Assembly (NCBI GenBank): GCA_032719365.1
Contig: CM064872.1
Span: 53,372,891 to 53,436,890, forward strand
Reading direction: 5' to 3'
Source: Prinsepia uniflora
Lineage: Eukaryota; Streptophyta; Magnoliopsida; Rosales; Rosaceae
DNA length: 64,000 bases
Part shown: positions 22,645 to 33,346 of the stretch, in pieces
How positions within the stretch are numbered: the stretch's first letter is position 1
Layout of the letters: each line of letters begins with the position of its first letter
Notes under the pieces: generated by a model
Database searches by the model: none
What the model saw: only the letters and a program-made list of their open reading frames with translations
What the model was told of the DNA's origin: nothing
Position numbers and translations under genes: made by a program

Positions 22645-25600
22645 TCACTTCAGTTTTGAGAAAAGCTTTGGTGCAACCTGCATTGCAGAATGGTGGTTTT
22701 AGGCATCTAACTAGAACATAAGAGAGTATATAAATGAGTCTCATGAAAATCGGACAGTATAACTTACACATTTGTCAACACAAGACCAGTAATCAAAGTA
22801 TTGTCCAGTACAATGCTTGTGCCCACTTTCATCACCTTGTATCCTCTTAACACATGCCTGCAAATTCCATGTTGTTCAACTCTTTAGGGAAAGAGTTACA
22901 ATTTTAAAAGAAAAGATTGCTGCTTGTTCAACTCAACCATGCACCAGAGAATATACAGAGGGTAGTAAACCTAAAAATATGAATGTTGAGAGCTCAACAG
23001 TTAATTTTCATATCTTCAAGATCTCTACTAATTAATTAATTCCTTATGTTGAGGATGAAATGCATCTGAGTTTCATTCTATTTCACCATTCTGCCAATTT
23101 CAGTACTCCAGGAAACACACTTTCTAGAAATTAAGAAACGAAATGCAAACTTAATTCTAGAAGAAAGAAAACTTGCATGCTTCATGACTACCAGCTAATG
23201 ACCATTTGCTTAAACGATGAAATCAAACTGCTCCAACATGAATGACTCGGGAAACAATGACTATTTGCAAAATAAAACAAAAGGTCAATCTCTTTTTGCT
23301 TGTAAATTCTATTACAAGCTTGGCACTATCATCTTATGTAATTGTGAGTTTAAGCTGAACCCTAAAATCCTTAACGAAGCCGCTTTCTATTTCAGAATTT
23401 TTTCCAAATTATTCTTGGTGTTTGATGTGTGTTTTACTAGCAAGGACATTATATGTCAGGCCCATCTTCAAGGGTGACGTTTATGTTGGTACCGAACTGT
23501 CCAGATTATGAAATATGGGCAAAAGACACTTCATTTCCACAATACATTAGGTGTGAGAAAACTGAGTATAGACTGCAAATGTTATGAAGTTCACACTCCA
23601 AAAATGTTGCAAATACCTGATACTCTAATAGTGGTTTCACACACTTTGGCTTGCAAGATTCTTCGAGGTACTTCTTTTGATCAACAGGTTCCTCGTCCGC
23701 CCTAAGTATTTGAACCAAAAATAAAAGGAAATAGAGAACGAAACAATAAAAAACAGAAGCATGCACATGCACGAAGCCTGATAGAGCACTGTAGAATACA
23801 TAGTTGTATAATCACTAGAGCAAGGATCTCAGCTACAAATACCAACTATTACAGGTAGGATACAGAAGTATGAACATTCAGCATTGACCATTTGTACGAA
23901 GAGAACAGATTCTCTGAATATGCATTACATAATTGTTGTATTGATTCTTCAAGATCAAATTCCATTTTGGTTCTATTTTACAAATATAATGAGTAAGTTT
24001 TTTTCTGTTCTTATATCCCTTAAGTGATGCCTAATAGTAAAAGTAGCGTTCTATTTTCTTATATTCTACATCACCCTAAGAATTTTCTTCCAAACACGAA
24101 CCTTATGAATCTAATCTGTTTCCATCGTTAATCTATCATCACCAAACCCATGCAGAGTTGTGTGGTTTCAATTGTGTTGCGATTGACAATTTCTTACATA
24201 TTTATGAATTATCCTAAAGGGATGGAAAGTATCATGTAACTAAACAGTTCATGTACATCCTATACTGATTTTCTAAACATATAGAGATAGTACAACAATA
24301 GACAATAAAAAATAGTAGAAACTATTAAGCATGTTTGATGGCATTGGTTAAGAGTGTCAGATGAGTGCAAGTGTACAAAAATCTAATTTGCACAAGTACT
24401 CCACATCTGAAGTATCCCAGATGCCAGAATCTAGTTGTGGGTAATACTAGGAATTAGTGCGACTAAGAATGCTAGATCCAGCAGTTACTTGTGTCTGCAT
24501 CTGCCATTGCATGCTTACATGTTTATTTATCAGATTTAGTAAATGTTCAAGATAATTAGAGAGGGAGCATTATTTAGGGGACTTCAGGAAATATGCAGAG
24601 AAAGGGATCCATTACATTATCTGGGTTGTTTTCCACATTGGCATAACTTCTTTAGTTTTCAGAGGGATTTTTTCTAACATAAATCAGACTCTAAATTCAT
24701 GAGTCAAATTTATTTCCCCCTTCTCCCTGTGCAGACTTTCTAGTGAAATTGGCTATATTGTTTCCTCTTAGATTAGGCTGCAATTTCTGAATTCAAAGTT
24801 TTTAACTAGGTATGTATTCTGGTCAACAAGAAGTTACATCCTACTGTGTTGATCAGTTGTTCATTAAATTATACTATGAAAAAAAATTATTTGAGTTACT
24901 TGATTTTTAATGTGAATTGTTCTGTTAGATACTGTAAGTTGCTCATCTTGTATAGAGGTACAACCTCATACAGAGCAAAGGCAGAAACACACTCTGTGTG
25001 CCATTCTATCTTAAGTAGCAAAACACAGGCCATCCTCTTAACATAACAATATCTTCTGAATGAACAAAACAAATATTTCCGGAATACACCCGAGACATTT
25101 CTTTGAAGTATTTTTCTAAATGTAGTAACCAATATAGTCTTAGTAGAAAAGGATTCGTATTGTCAATGTTCAGGCCTTCCACATAATAAGGATTCCCCTA
25201 CACTCCAGCCGATCACAGGAGATTGACTAAATCTCCTTGATCTGCTGAGATATGTCAAACGGAATCACCATTGATTCCTCCCTTGTATAGCTAGTCAACT
25301 GTTTGATTCTTTCCTAAATTGTACATACCTAGTTAGGTCTATCTACAGCCTATATAAAGATAGCTACTGCTGTATTTTAGAATCAATTCAATAAAACAAA
25401 TATTCAAATCATTATATGGTATCAGAGCTTTAACTGCTCCACCGAGTAAACCCTAAGCTCTATGGCTGCCCAGACCACCGTCCCTGCCTCCCCCATCCCT
25501 TCACCACTTTCTGAACCAAACCCTACTCTTCCCACCCTTATCACCATAAACACCGCAGCCCAGCTCCTTGTTAAGCTCACTGCCACGACATTCTTTCCGT

Positions 25601-28600
25601 GGCGAGCTCAGTTCAATGCTCTTCTTCGAGGGTATGACCTCATGGGTTATGTCGACGGCTCTCGACCCCCCCCCCCCCCCCCCCCAACAGAGACTGCTCT
25701 TCATGATTTCTGGGTCCGTCAGGACCAACTGTTGCTTCATGCCATCCTGGCGTCCGTATCCCCTCAGGTGATCCAACTAATTGCTGCCGCCCCCCACTTC
25801 TGCCGCTGCTTGGGCCCGGCTCACTCATCTCTATGCCAGCAAAGCCAGAGCGCGCGTCCTTGGTCTCAAGGAACGCCTAACTCTTCTTCGCCAGCATTCC
25901 CGTCCCATCTCTGAATATCTTCAGGAAGTTCGGATACTTGCTGATGAGCTGGCTTCCATCGACAAACCTTTGTCTGATGATGATCTCCTTCTCCATGTCC
26001 TTAATGGAGTCGGACCTGAGTTTAAGGAAATCGCCGCAGCTGTACGGTCCAGGGATACTGTTGTTCCCTTTGAGAATCTACATGACCTTCTGGTCCAACA
26101 TGAGGCTGCTTCCAGCCGTGCAGCCCACACTGCTGTACCCTCACCCGTCACTGTCAATTTCACTCAGGCCCCTCGCGGCACCACCTCCCATCGCTCCAGC
26201 AGGAGTTCCTCTGGTCAGCGGCACCCCACTCAGTCACCAGACAGCCACCGCACCTCTGGTCACCGGTCCTATCAACACTCCAGCGACGTCTCTCGTCGTC
26301 AATACTCTCAGTCCACTGGTTACCGTGGCTACTGTCAATGGTGCGGCACTCAGAGTCACAGCGCTAAACGCTGTCCTCATCTCCAGCAGTCCACCCCACC
26401 ACCACCCGTGGCCAATCCTACAACTCAGGCCCCCTCCCCTGGCTGGCTTCTAGACTCTGGGGCCTCTCATCACGTGGCCACCAGCTCCCAACACCTCTCC
26501 GATGCAACCCATTACAGCGGCCCTGATGAGATACTCATTGGCAACGGTACAGGTCTTTCCATTACCCATACAGGCTCTTCCTTTCTCTCTTCTCCCAACT
26601 CCCTTCCCTTCAAACTCCACAATGTTTTATGTGCCCCTTCCATGACCAGAAATTTAATTTCAATTTCCCAGTTTAATAAACAAAACAATACCTCTATTGA
26701 ATTATTTCCTGGTTGCTTTCATGTGAAGGATCTCAGCACGGGGGTGGTTCTCCTTCAAGGCCCGAGTAAGGACGATGTGTACGAGTGGACTCCTGCCCTT
26801 CTCCAAAAACCGCAGGCCATGGTGGCCGTGACAGTCTCCCCTAGCCTTTGGCACCGTCGCCTTGGTCACCCTCAATCCAAAACCCTAAAGAATGTCTTAA
26901 GTCTGTTTCATGTTCGTTTCTCTTCTCAAATTCCAGAACCACTATGTAATTCCTGCGCATGCAATAAAAGTCATCGCCAACCCTTTGGCATTTCAACTTT
27001 AACCAGCCACCGTCCCTTAGAATTAATCTACAGTGATGTCTGGGGACCGGCTCCTTATCTCTCTATTGATGGTTTTTCATACTATGTAATCTTTGTTGAT
27101 CATTACACCAAGTACACTTGGCTTTACCTTCGAAAAAAATCAGATGTCTATTCTACCTTCAAAGATTTTAAAACCTTGGTTGAAAAATACTTCAATACTC
27201 CCATCATTTCCCTTTACACTGATGGAGGTGGAGAATTCATTAAACTGAAACCTTTTCTTGCTGAGCATGGAATTAATCACCTCCTCACACCTCCCAACAC
27301 AATGGTACAGCCGAAAGGCGTCATCGCCACCTTGTTGACACCGGCCTCACCTTACTTCACCAAGCCCAACTCCCTCTCTCCTACTGGTCCTATGCTTTCA
27401 AGACCGATGTCTATCTCATCAACCGCCTTCCTACATCTCTCCTACAAAACAAATGTCCCTACACTGCCCTCTTCCGAGCCACTCCCCATTATGCCAAACT
27501 GCGAACCTTTGGCTGTCTCTGCTTTCTTTGGCTACGGCCCTATACCACCAACAAAATGCAGCCTCGTTCTCAGCCCTGCATCTTCCTTGGCTACTCCCTT
27601 AGCCAAAGTGCCTACCTCTGTTTTGATCCCACTGCCAACAAACTCTACACACCTCTCGCCATGTTCAGTTTGATGAAACCACCTTTCCTTCCGTCCCCTC
27701 CCTCCTCCCCACCCTCACCGTCTCTGCAGACACCTTCACAACCTGGTTGTCCACCGTTCCCCCAGTCACCACAGTCCCCTTTTCGCCTACTGTCACGCCA
27801 CTAGCAGCGCCCACTAGCAGCGCCTGTGCTGTCCTCTACCATCACCGGGGACTCCCTTGACACAACGTCCTTGCAGGTCCTTGCAGCTGACTCGCCCCCT
27901 GCTCAGATTCTGCAGCCAACACCCCTGCCCCAGGTTTCCAGCAGCCTTCCTGCTGCTCCCGCCTCTGCTCCTGCTCCCACAGCTCTTAATCCTCCTCCTG
28001 GTGACTCCCAACCTCCACCTCTCCGTACCTACACCAGGCGCCAACCTCCACCACCTCCCCCTCCTTCAGGTCCCCCTCCCCAAAACCCCACAAAAACCCA
28101 CCCTATGCTCACCCGAACTCAAACGGGTACTGTCAAAACCGTACCCAGCTATGCCCTCACTGCCACCAAACACCAACTACATTCCTTAGCCGAGCCCACC
28201 TGTGTCTCTCAAGCCCAGAAAGACCCTCAATGGCGTGATGCCATGTCAAGTGAGATCAATGCTCTCATACGGAATGGAACTTGGGAGTTGGTCCCCCCTC
28301 TTCCAAGCCAAAACGTTGTGGGGAACAAGTGGGTGTTTCGTATCAAACGGACACCTACTGGAGCTGTTGACAGATTTAAGGCGCGCCTTGTTGCCAAGGG
28401 GTACCATCAGCGTCCCGGGGTGGATTTCACGGATACATTCAGTCCCGTAATCAAGCCCACCACCATCCGTGTTGTGCTTCACCTGGCTGTAACTAATGGC
28501 TGGCCCATTCGCCAGTTGGATGTCAATAATGCCTTCCTTCAAGGCACTCTTCATGAGGACGTGTACATGGCCCAGCCAGCTGGCTTTGTGGATCCACAAA

Positions 28601-31391
28601 ACCCTTCTTATGTTTGCAAGCTCCGCAAGGCTATCTATGGACTCAAACAAGCCCCCCGAGCCTGGTACAAGGAACTTCAGACCTTCCTCCTATCCCACGG
28701 TTTTGTCCAAGCCAATTCTGATGCCTCGCTGTTCCTCCTACGGCAAGGTTCGACTACTCTGTATTTTCTAGTTTATGTTGATGATTTGATTGTGACATGG
28801 AATACTCCAGCCGTTATCTCCCGCTTCATACAAACTCTGGCCACCCGCTTCTCGGTTAAGGACCTTGGTTCCCTCAGTTACTTGGTGTGGAGGTCCTTCC
28901 AACCGCAACTGGCATCTTCCTGTCTCAGCACAAATATATCCATGACCTGCTCACCTTAGCTCGCATGGATGGTGCCAAGCCTGTGGCCACTCCTCTGGCT
29001 GTTTCCCCCTCTCTACACCTGCACGATGGCTCCCCACCAGCAGATGCCACCAGCTTCCGCCGCCTTGTCGGGAGTCTACAGTACCTCAGCCTGACCAGAC
29101 CCGACGTATCCTTTGCTGTCAATAAACTCTCCCAGTTTATGCATGCTCCAACTGACCTGCACTGGCAGGCCCTCAAGCGTCTACTTCGCTATTTGAAAGG
29201 TACCTTGTTCTACGGTCTCCATCTCCATCGCCACACTACCTCCACTCTCCATGCTGTCACTCATTCCCTAAATGCATACTCGGATGCGGATTGGGCTGGG
29301 GACCAGGATGATCGAAAATCAACCACCGCCTATCTGGTCTACCTTGGCCAAAATCTTATATCCTGGAGTTCCCGCAAGCAGCGTGCGGTTTCCAGATCGT
29401 CCACTGAAGCTGAACACAGAGCCGTGGCTTCCACCACTGCTGAACTGCTTTGGGTACAGTCCCTAATCCGTGAGCTCGGCCTTCCTCTTTCAGGCACACC
29501 CACCATCTCCTGCGACAACATTGGGACTACTTTCTATTGCTCAAACCCGGTCTTTCACACACGCATGAAACATGTGGATATTGACTATCACTTTGTTCGT
29601 GATCATGTCACCAAAGGCCACCTCCAGGTGTCTCATGTCTCCACTGACGATCAGCTGGCTGATGCCCTCACCAAACCGCTACCTCGCCCACGGTTTCAGC
29701 TCCTCCGTTCCAAGATCAGCGTCGCCGATGGCTCCACCGTCTTGCGGGGGTGTAATAAGGATTCCCCTACACTCCAGCCGATCACAGGAGATTGACTAAA
29801 TCTCCTTGATCTGCTGAGATATGTCAAACGGAATCACCATTGATTCCTCCCTTGTATAGCTAGTCAACTGTTTGATTCTTTCCTAAATTGTACATACCTA
29901 GTTAGGTCTATCTACAGCCTATATAAAGATAGCTACTGCTGTATTTTAGAATCAATTCAATAAAACAAATATTCAAATCATTATACCATAGTGGACAGGA
30001 AAATTTGAGTTTGATTACTATTTATAGGAAAACTCCCACAATTGGCTAGAAACTTTGAGTCCAATGGCAGTAATTTCTATTTGTGAAAGCAACAAATTGC
30101 TCTCATGAGTTTGATTCCTATAGATGTTAGGACATATCATTTAATAGAGAAAGAAAGAAATTGCAAAAATAAAGTAACAACAAATAAAAAAAAATCAGGT
30201 CCCACAATTAATAGATAAGACTCGCATCTATTACACTAACCACTGCAGGAATATTGTTATAAGGATCAAACTCAGATAGCTTCGTTCCTATATACAGGAA
30301 TCAAAATCACCTAAACTACCAGGGAAGGCCTCATAACAGATTTGAGTTCCTTATATTATGTTCCTTTGGCCTAAACCACATATCTACTGGAACTATTAAC
30401 AGTTGCATACTTGGCCTTTCAGTTACATACTTCTGTCTAACATTTTGGAGCTAGAAGACGAATTGAAAGTGGAAGCTTCTGGGCCTGAAACTTGTCGTAG
30501 TTTTGAAGGTATACTGCTGTGTATAAATCTATGATCAATCTAGTCTCATGATTCAATTTTGTAATCATGGTAATTCTGTATAAATATTCATTTTTACAAG
30601 GATTAAGGAGCACGTAACATACACTAGAGTAATTATGATTTCCAGTTCAAAGGAACTAGGTTTAATATTACTTAACACAGAAATGATATGCAACATATAT
30701 TCAGCACGGTCTTTGGATGGGTCAAATTCAGTATGGTTACAACTTCACATGATAATGTAACAATAATATCATATGTTACATTAATTTAACAATGAACTTT
30801 CAATCCAAAAAAGTTTTATCAGACAAGCAACTATCCCTATGAAATAAAGCAATGATACTTGCTTTATTTCCAGGATCACAACACAAACAAAGCATTCCCA
30901 AATACTTTAATTAACAATCTAAGGGAAAATATGAAACCATTTATAAAGACATCTTCTTTCATAAGGGGAAAATACTTACATAGCTAGAGAAGCACAGCAT
31001 AAGGCTTAAGTAAGCAAGGCCTAGTGTGTCATGTTGCTAATGCAAAATGCCAAATATTAATATTAATTCAATACTATAGAAAAAAAAAATTAAATGATTG
31101 TTTCAGGCTAGTTGATCATCTTACGATGCTCTAATATAAGGTTTTGACCTCTCAATTTCACCAGATAAGTTATAACGGAATCAATGGACTGGCATATGCA
31201 ATCTTCAGACAAGAATGAAAATGTTGAGAGGAAAATAAACAGAGAGTTGAATTCCCAAATTGTAATGAAAATATAATTTAAAATCTAAGCACATAATTAT
31301 TGAAATGATTAAAAGACAAGATTAAAGCAATATATAATCTTCAAACCTAAAGCGAATGTTGACAACCAAAAAAATAGGATAACACTTACAT
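22645..31391 (-). CDS. QCR6: Cytochrome b-c1 complex subunit 6 (hinge protein), four coding exons
   Basis: A small acidic subunit of mitochondrial complex III at the cytochrome c1 side, where it assists electron transfer to cytochrome c. Coding exons on the minus strand are 31391-31390 (first two bases of ATG), 23701-23617, 22857-22768 and 22677-22645. All introns have GT-AG ends with good plant consensus. The joined product is 69 aa, the usual plant length, and starts MADEEPVDQKK. Cysteines 17, 21, 31, 45, 55 and 59 form a mirrored CX3CX9C/CX9CX3C pattern, the disulfide scaffold of the family, and the protein ends in VAPKLFSKLK. No stop or frameshift is visible. The first intron contains a 4.8-kb copia element in opposite orientation. 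The two-base first exon is the least certain part: an alternative donor preceded by AT occurs at about 30975. Confidence 0.9.
22858..23616 (-). other. QCR6 intron between exons encoding residues 1-29 and 30-59
   Basis: A 759-bp intron with a GTATTT donor and TTGCAG acceptor on the minus strand. It is AT-rich and has no other feature. Confidence 0.8.
25184..25416 (+). repeat. 5' LTR of the copia element
   Basis: Begins TAATAAGGATTCCCC and ends CAAATCATTATA, matching 29753-29985 base for base as far as I can check. The ends are not the usual TG...CA. The 3' copy is preceded by TG, so the original terminus may have been TGTAATAAGG. A TATATAAAG box is near 25351. Confidence 0.88.
25417..25428 (+). 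promoter_or_regulatory. Primer-binding site for initiator tRNA-Met
   Basis: TGGTATCAGAGC directly abuts the 5' LTR. Confidence 0.9.
25462..26430 (+). pseudogene. Copia gag, frameshifted
   Basis: Starts at the ATG at 25462 (MAAQTTVPASP). The copia gag layout follows: a hydrophobic WRAQFNALLRGYDLMGYVDG segment, a proline run encoded by a 20-C tract (25666-25685), then a helical part and the CCHC knuckle CQWCGTQSHSAKRC near 26334-26375. The frame changes at a C run around 25790, so the N-terminal part (to about residue 110) and the rest are in different frames. Gag would form the particle that packages the RNA. Confidence 0.85.
25666..25685 (+). repeat. Poly-C tract (20 C) in copia gag
   Basis: A pure C run encoding prolines. 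Its length is likely unstable or an assembly uncertainty. Confidence 0.9.
26431..27823 (+). pseudogene. Copia protease and integrase, frameshifted
   Basis: The aspartic protease motif is LLDSGASHHV at about 26447. The GAG-pre-integrase zinc region follows (WHRRLGHPQSKT and CNSCACNKSH, an HHCC pattern). The integrase core has the first two acidic residues in YSDVWGP and YTDGGGEF. The third, within an HNGTAERRHRH string, is in another frame because of a small deletion near 27295. A further frame change falls near 27655, and another follows before the reverse transcriptase near 27825. The integrase therefore cannot be made as one protein. Confidence 0.85.
27826..28886 (+). pseudogene. Copia reverse transcriptase
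   Basis: An open frame with a proline-rich linker and then the RVT_2 domain. Visible motifs are WRDAMSSEINAL, NGTWELVPP, KWVFRIKR, RFKARLVAKGYHQ, TFSPVIKPTTIR, QLDVNNAFLQG, EDVYMAQPAGF, YGLKQAPRAWY and the catalytic YVDDLIV. It is the best preserved part of pol. The frame is lost near 28885, just before the thumb region, and resumes in the next frame. Confidence 0.92.
28887..29752 (+). pseudogene. Copia RT C-terminus and RNase H
   Basis: Includes RLVGSLQYLSLTRPDVSFAV and FMHAPTDLHWQALKRLLRYL. The RNase H follows with catalytic YSDADWAGDQDDRKST, SSTEAEHRAVA (Tyr replaced by His) and the ADALTKPLPR end. It runs into the polypurine tract GCGGGGG at 29744-29750. Confidence 0.9.
29753..29985 (+). 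repeat. 3' LTR of the copia element
   Basis: Same 233-bp sequence as the 5' LTR. Followed by the TSD copy CCATA at 29986-29990. Confidence 0.9.
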
Positions 31392-31420
31392 TGTAAATAG
31401 ACAGAGAAGTTGAGAGCTGC
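31390..31420 (-). other. Small second exon of QCR6 ending in the split start codon
   Basis: A TTGCAG acceptor and a second GCAG four bases further on precede about 27-31 nt that end in ...TTTACAAT|GTAAGTG. The donor splits the start codon after AT, and the following coding exon begins with G GCG GAC. Confidence 0.55.
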
Positions 31421-31928
31421 CTGCAAGTCACCGGACTGTACCACACAACCAACAACACTAGTTTCTCAATATACCCAGATCGACGAAAATGAATATAGCG
31501 AAGCAGATAACCAAATAAAAGACCACAAATTATATCTCCACCAAAAACAGAACAAACAAGAGAGATTAAAACAGTGACAAGAACCAGAGAGATTAAAACA
31601 GTGACAAGAACCATTCTTAATTACCAGCATTAGATCTACCAATAAAAGAAATAGTTCAATTCAGTTAACAATCTATCTTGTTTTGAGAAAATTATTCAAA
31701 CAAATATTTTGAGAAATAATCTGGAAACAAAAATCAAAATACTCAACAGCCCAAGCTCACCCAGTATGCACAAATAAATAAAGGCGGAAAAGAAAAATGG
31801 TTTCTTAGCAGAAGAAAAAGAATATTAAAACTAGAACGGATCTGAATAATTATAAAAATACAAAAAAGATGAAAAATTTATTGGTCCAAAAATATGTTTC
31901 AAGGGGCGGAGAAGAAAATGGGGGTTAC

Positions 31929-32017
31929 CTCTGCGACTCAGTCAAACCAAAAGTCTGCGGGGGAGTTCTGATGAGATTGCAATTTGCAAATGCAAAAGCC
32001 TGCAGCAGACGCAACAT
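31929..32017 (-). other. 5' exon of QCR6 with an upstream ATG
   Basis: On the minus strand an ATG at 32017-32015 opens 29 codons (MLRLLQAFAFANCNLIRTPP..., basic and hydrophobic, like a mitochondrial presequence). It ends at a GTAACC donor at 31928. The next exon has two acceptors four bases apart (exon start 31420 or 31416). With the 31416 acceptor the upstream frame joins the QCR6 frame, giving a possible 107-aa form. With the 31420 acceptor it is out of frame and would act as an upstream ORF. I infer that this exon belongs to QCR6 from position, strand and splice sites; no transcript was seen. Confidence 0.5.
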
Positions 32018-32111
32018 ATTTAATTTAGCGGTCTACTGCTTCAACGTAACGCTGCGTTTTATGCGTATGACGAAATTACTAGAGTTCTGAACTCTAATTA
32101 AGGGCCTAGAC

Positions 32112-32166
32112 TGGGCCCCCTGATACCCGGGTCTGAATGTTTTGCATGGGCTTTAAACTATGGGCT
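32112..32166. promoter_or_regulatory. Three site II (TGGGCY) elements upstream of QCR6
   Basis: TGGGCC at 32112 and TGGGCT at 32147 and 32161 lie 95-150 bp upstream of the first ATG. Clustered site II elements are known from promoters of plant nuclear genes for respiratory-chain proteins and bind TCP factors, so they fit this gene. Confidence 0.6.
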
Positions 32167-33346
32167 GAGCCCTGGCTGCTACAAACAAGAAGTGCCTAGA
32201 ACAGAATTAGTATTTTACTTTCTTTTTTCCCAAATTGCATAATCCACTCCATCTATCTCTCGTAAGGACCGTTATGAAGTTCTCGAACTCCTGAATACGT
32301 AGATAGGCAGTACGCTGAAAAAAGAGTACGGATAAGATTGTTAAGGGTTAAAAATGTTTGAGGGTATTATGGTAATTTGCTTAGAAGGGTGATTTGGTAA
32401 TTTTATAATTTGGACATGTGAAACATGTGTGTATGTAGAAAACTCTTCCTGGAGCTCTTATAGTCTTTCTGAAACAGGAAAATAAGGATTTGAACATGAA
32501 GGAGCTACAGGGAGAGTCCTTGAACCATGGCCAAAATGTTTGGAAGATAGACCAGTCGATACAGGTGAGCTTTCTTCCTTTGAACACCATAGACCTTCTT
32601 CTGGGTCGAGCTAGATGAATTTTAGTGTTTTGTGAATTGGAAAACGTTGAAAGTTGACGAAAATAAGGTCGGGTCGTGATCGCGGTTCGGGCGACCAAAA
32701 ACTAGGCTCGTCTAGAGGCTGAAGACAACCTTTGTGCAGGCACGTGAGGCCTACACCTAGAGGCAGTCGACGACGCGTGAAGGCGCATCTAACCTTGCCT
32801 GAGAAAGTGTTCAACGTGGATTTTATAGTGTTCTTCATTTTGAGTCTAGTGTTATAGGTTTTGAGGGATTTGGATATTATTTAGACATATTTCTGGATTC
32901 ATGATGATTATAGTTATATATTGGTTATATGTTTTAAATTTTTTTAAACTAATATTAATTATGAAAATACTGAGTTAATTGGGCTTGACTAAATAGTGAG
33001 TTAACATGGAAATTATCATATGAATAATTAGAGGAATATTTGGATAATTGCCTATGAAAAGAAAAGGATTTGGTAGGTTATCAAATGTTCCCTCAGTAGT
33101 GAATTACAAAATTAATTATATATATGCATATACATAGCTTTTGTTAAGGATGATATGTAATCTATATGATAATAATACTATGGTGGTCACAATGATGCTA
33201 TAATGATATAGACAATTAAGACTAGTAGTATATTGTGATGTTTGGTGATGTTTATATTGATAGTTATATTAATGATTATATTAGGTTATTAATTGTGTTG
33301 ATAAATCCATGATTTCAATTAAGATGATTACATGTAAGTGATGTGA

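Larger units (their letters stand above)
25184..29985 (+). mobile_element. Ty1/copia LTR retrotransposon (probably Ale/Retrofit lineage), frame-broken
   Basis: Two 233-bp LTRs (25184-25416 and 29753-29985) appear identical by eye. They are flanked by CCACA and CCATA, a TSD with one mismatch. The site TGGTATCAGAGC follows the first LTR and GCGGGGG precedes the second. The domain order gag, protease, integrase, reverse transcriptase, RNase H is copia type. The short LTRs, total size of 4.8 kb and motifs point to the Ale/Retrofit lineage. The single polyprotein frame is broken at least five times. The element sits in the first intron of QCR6 in the opposite orientation. Confidence 0.92.
23702..31389 (-). 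other. First coding intron of QCR6, enlarged by a copia insertion
   Basis: GTAAGTG donor at 31389 and TACTTAG acceptor at 23702. About 2.9 kb without the copia element, which occupies 25184-29985. The rest is AT-rich with no further gene seen at 23702-25178 or 29991-31389. The open frame at 31309-31614 is intronic chance sequence. Confidence 0.65.

Noticed and set aside
25501..25828. Minus-strand glycine-rich frames opposite copia gag
   Set aside because: Shadow frames of the C-rich gag coding strand.
30968..30985. Alternative donor (AT|GTAAGTATT) for the QCR6 start codon
   Set aside because: It has no convincing upstream acceptor. The site at 31389 has a nearby acceptor and an upstream exon, so it was preferred, though not excluded.
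31309..31614. 101-aa minus-strand hydrophobic frame
   Set aside because: It spans the QCR6 small exon and intronic sequence and contains a local duplication. It is not a separate gene.
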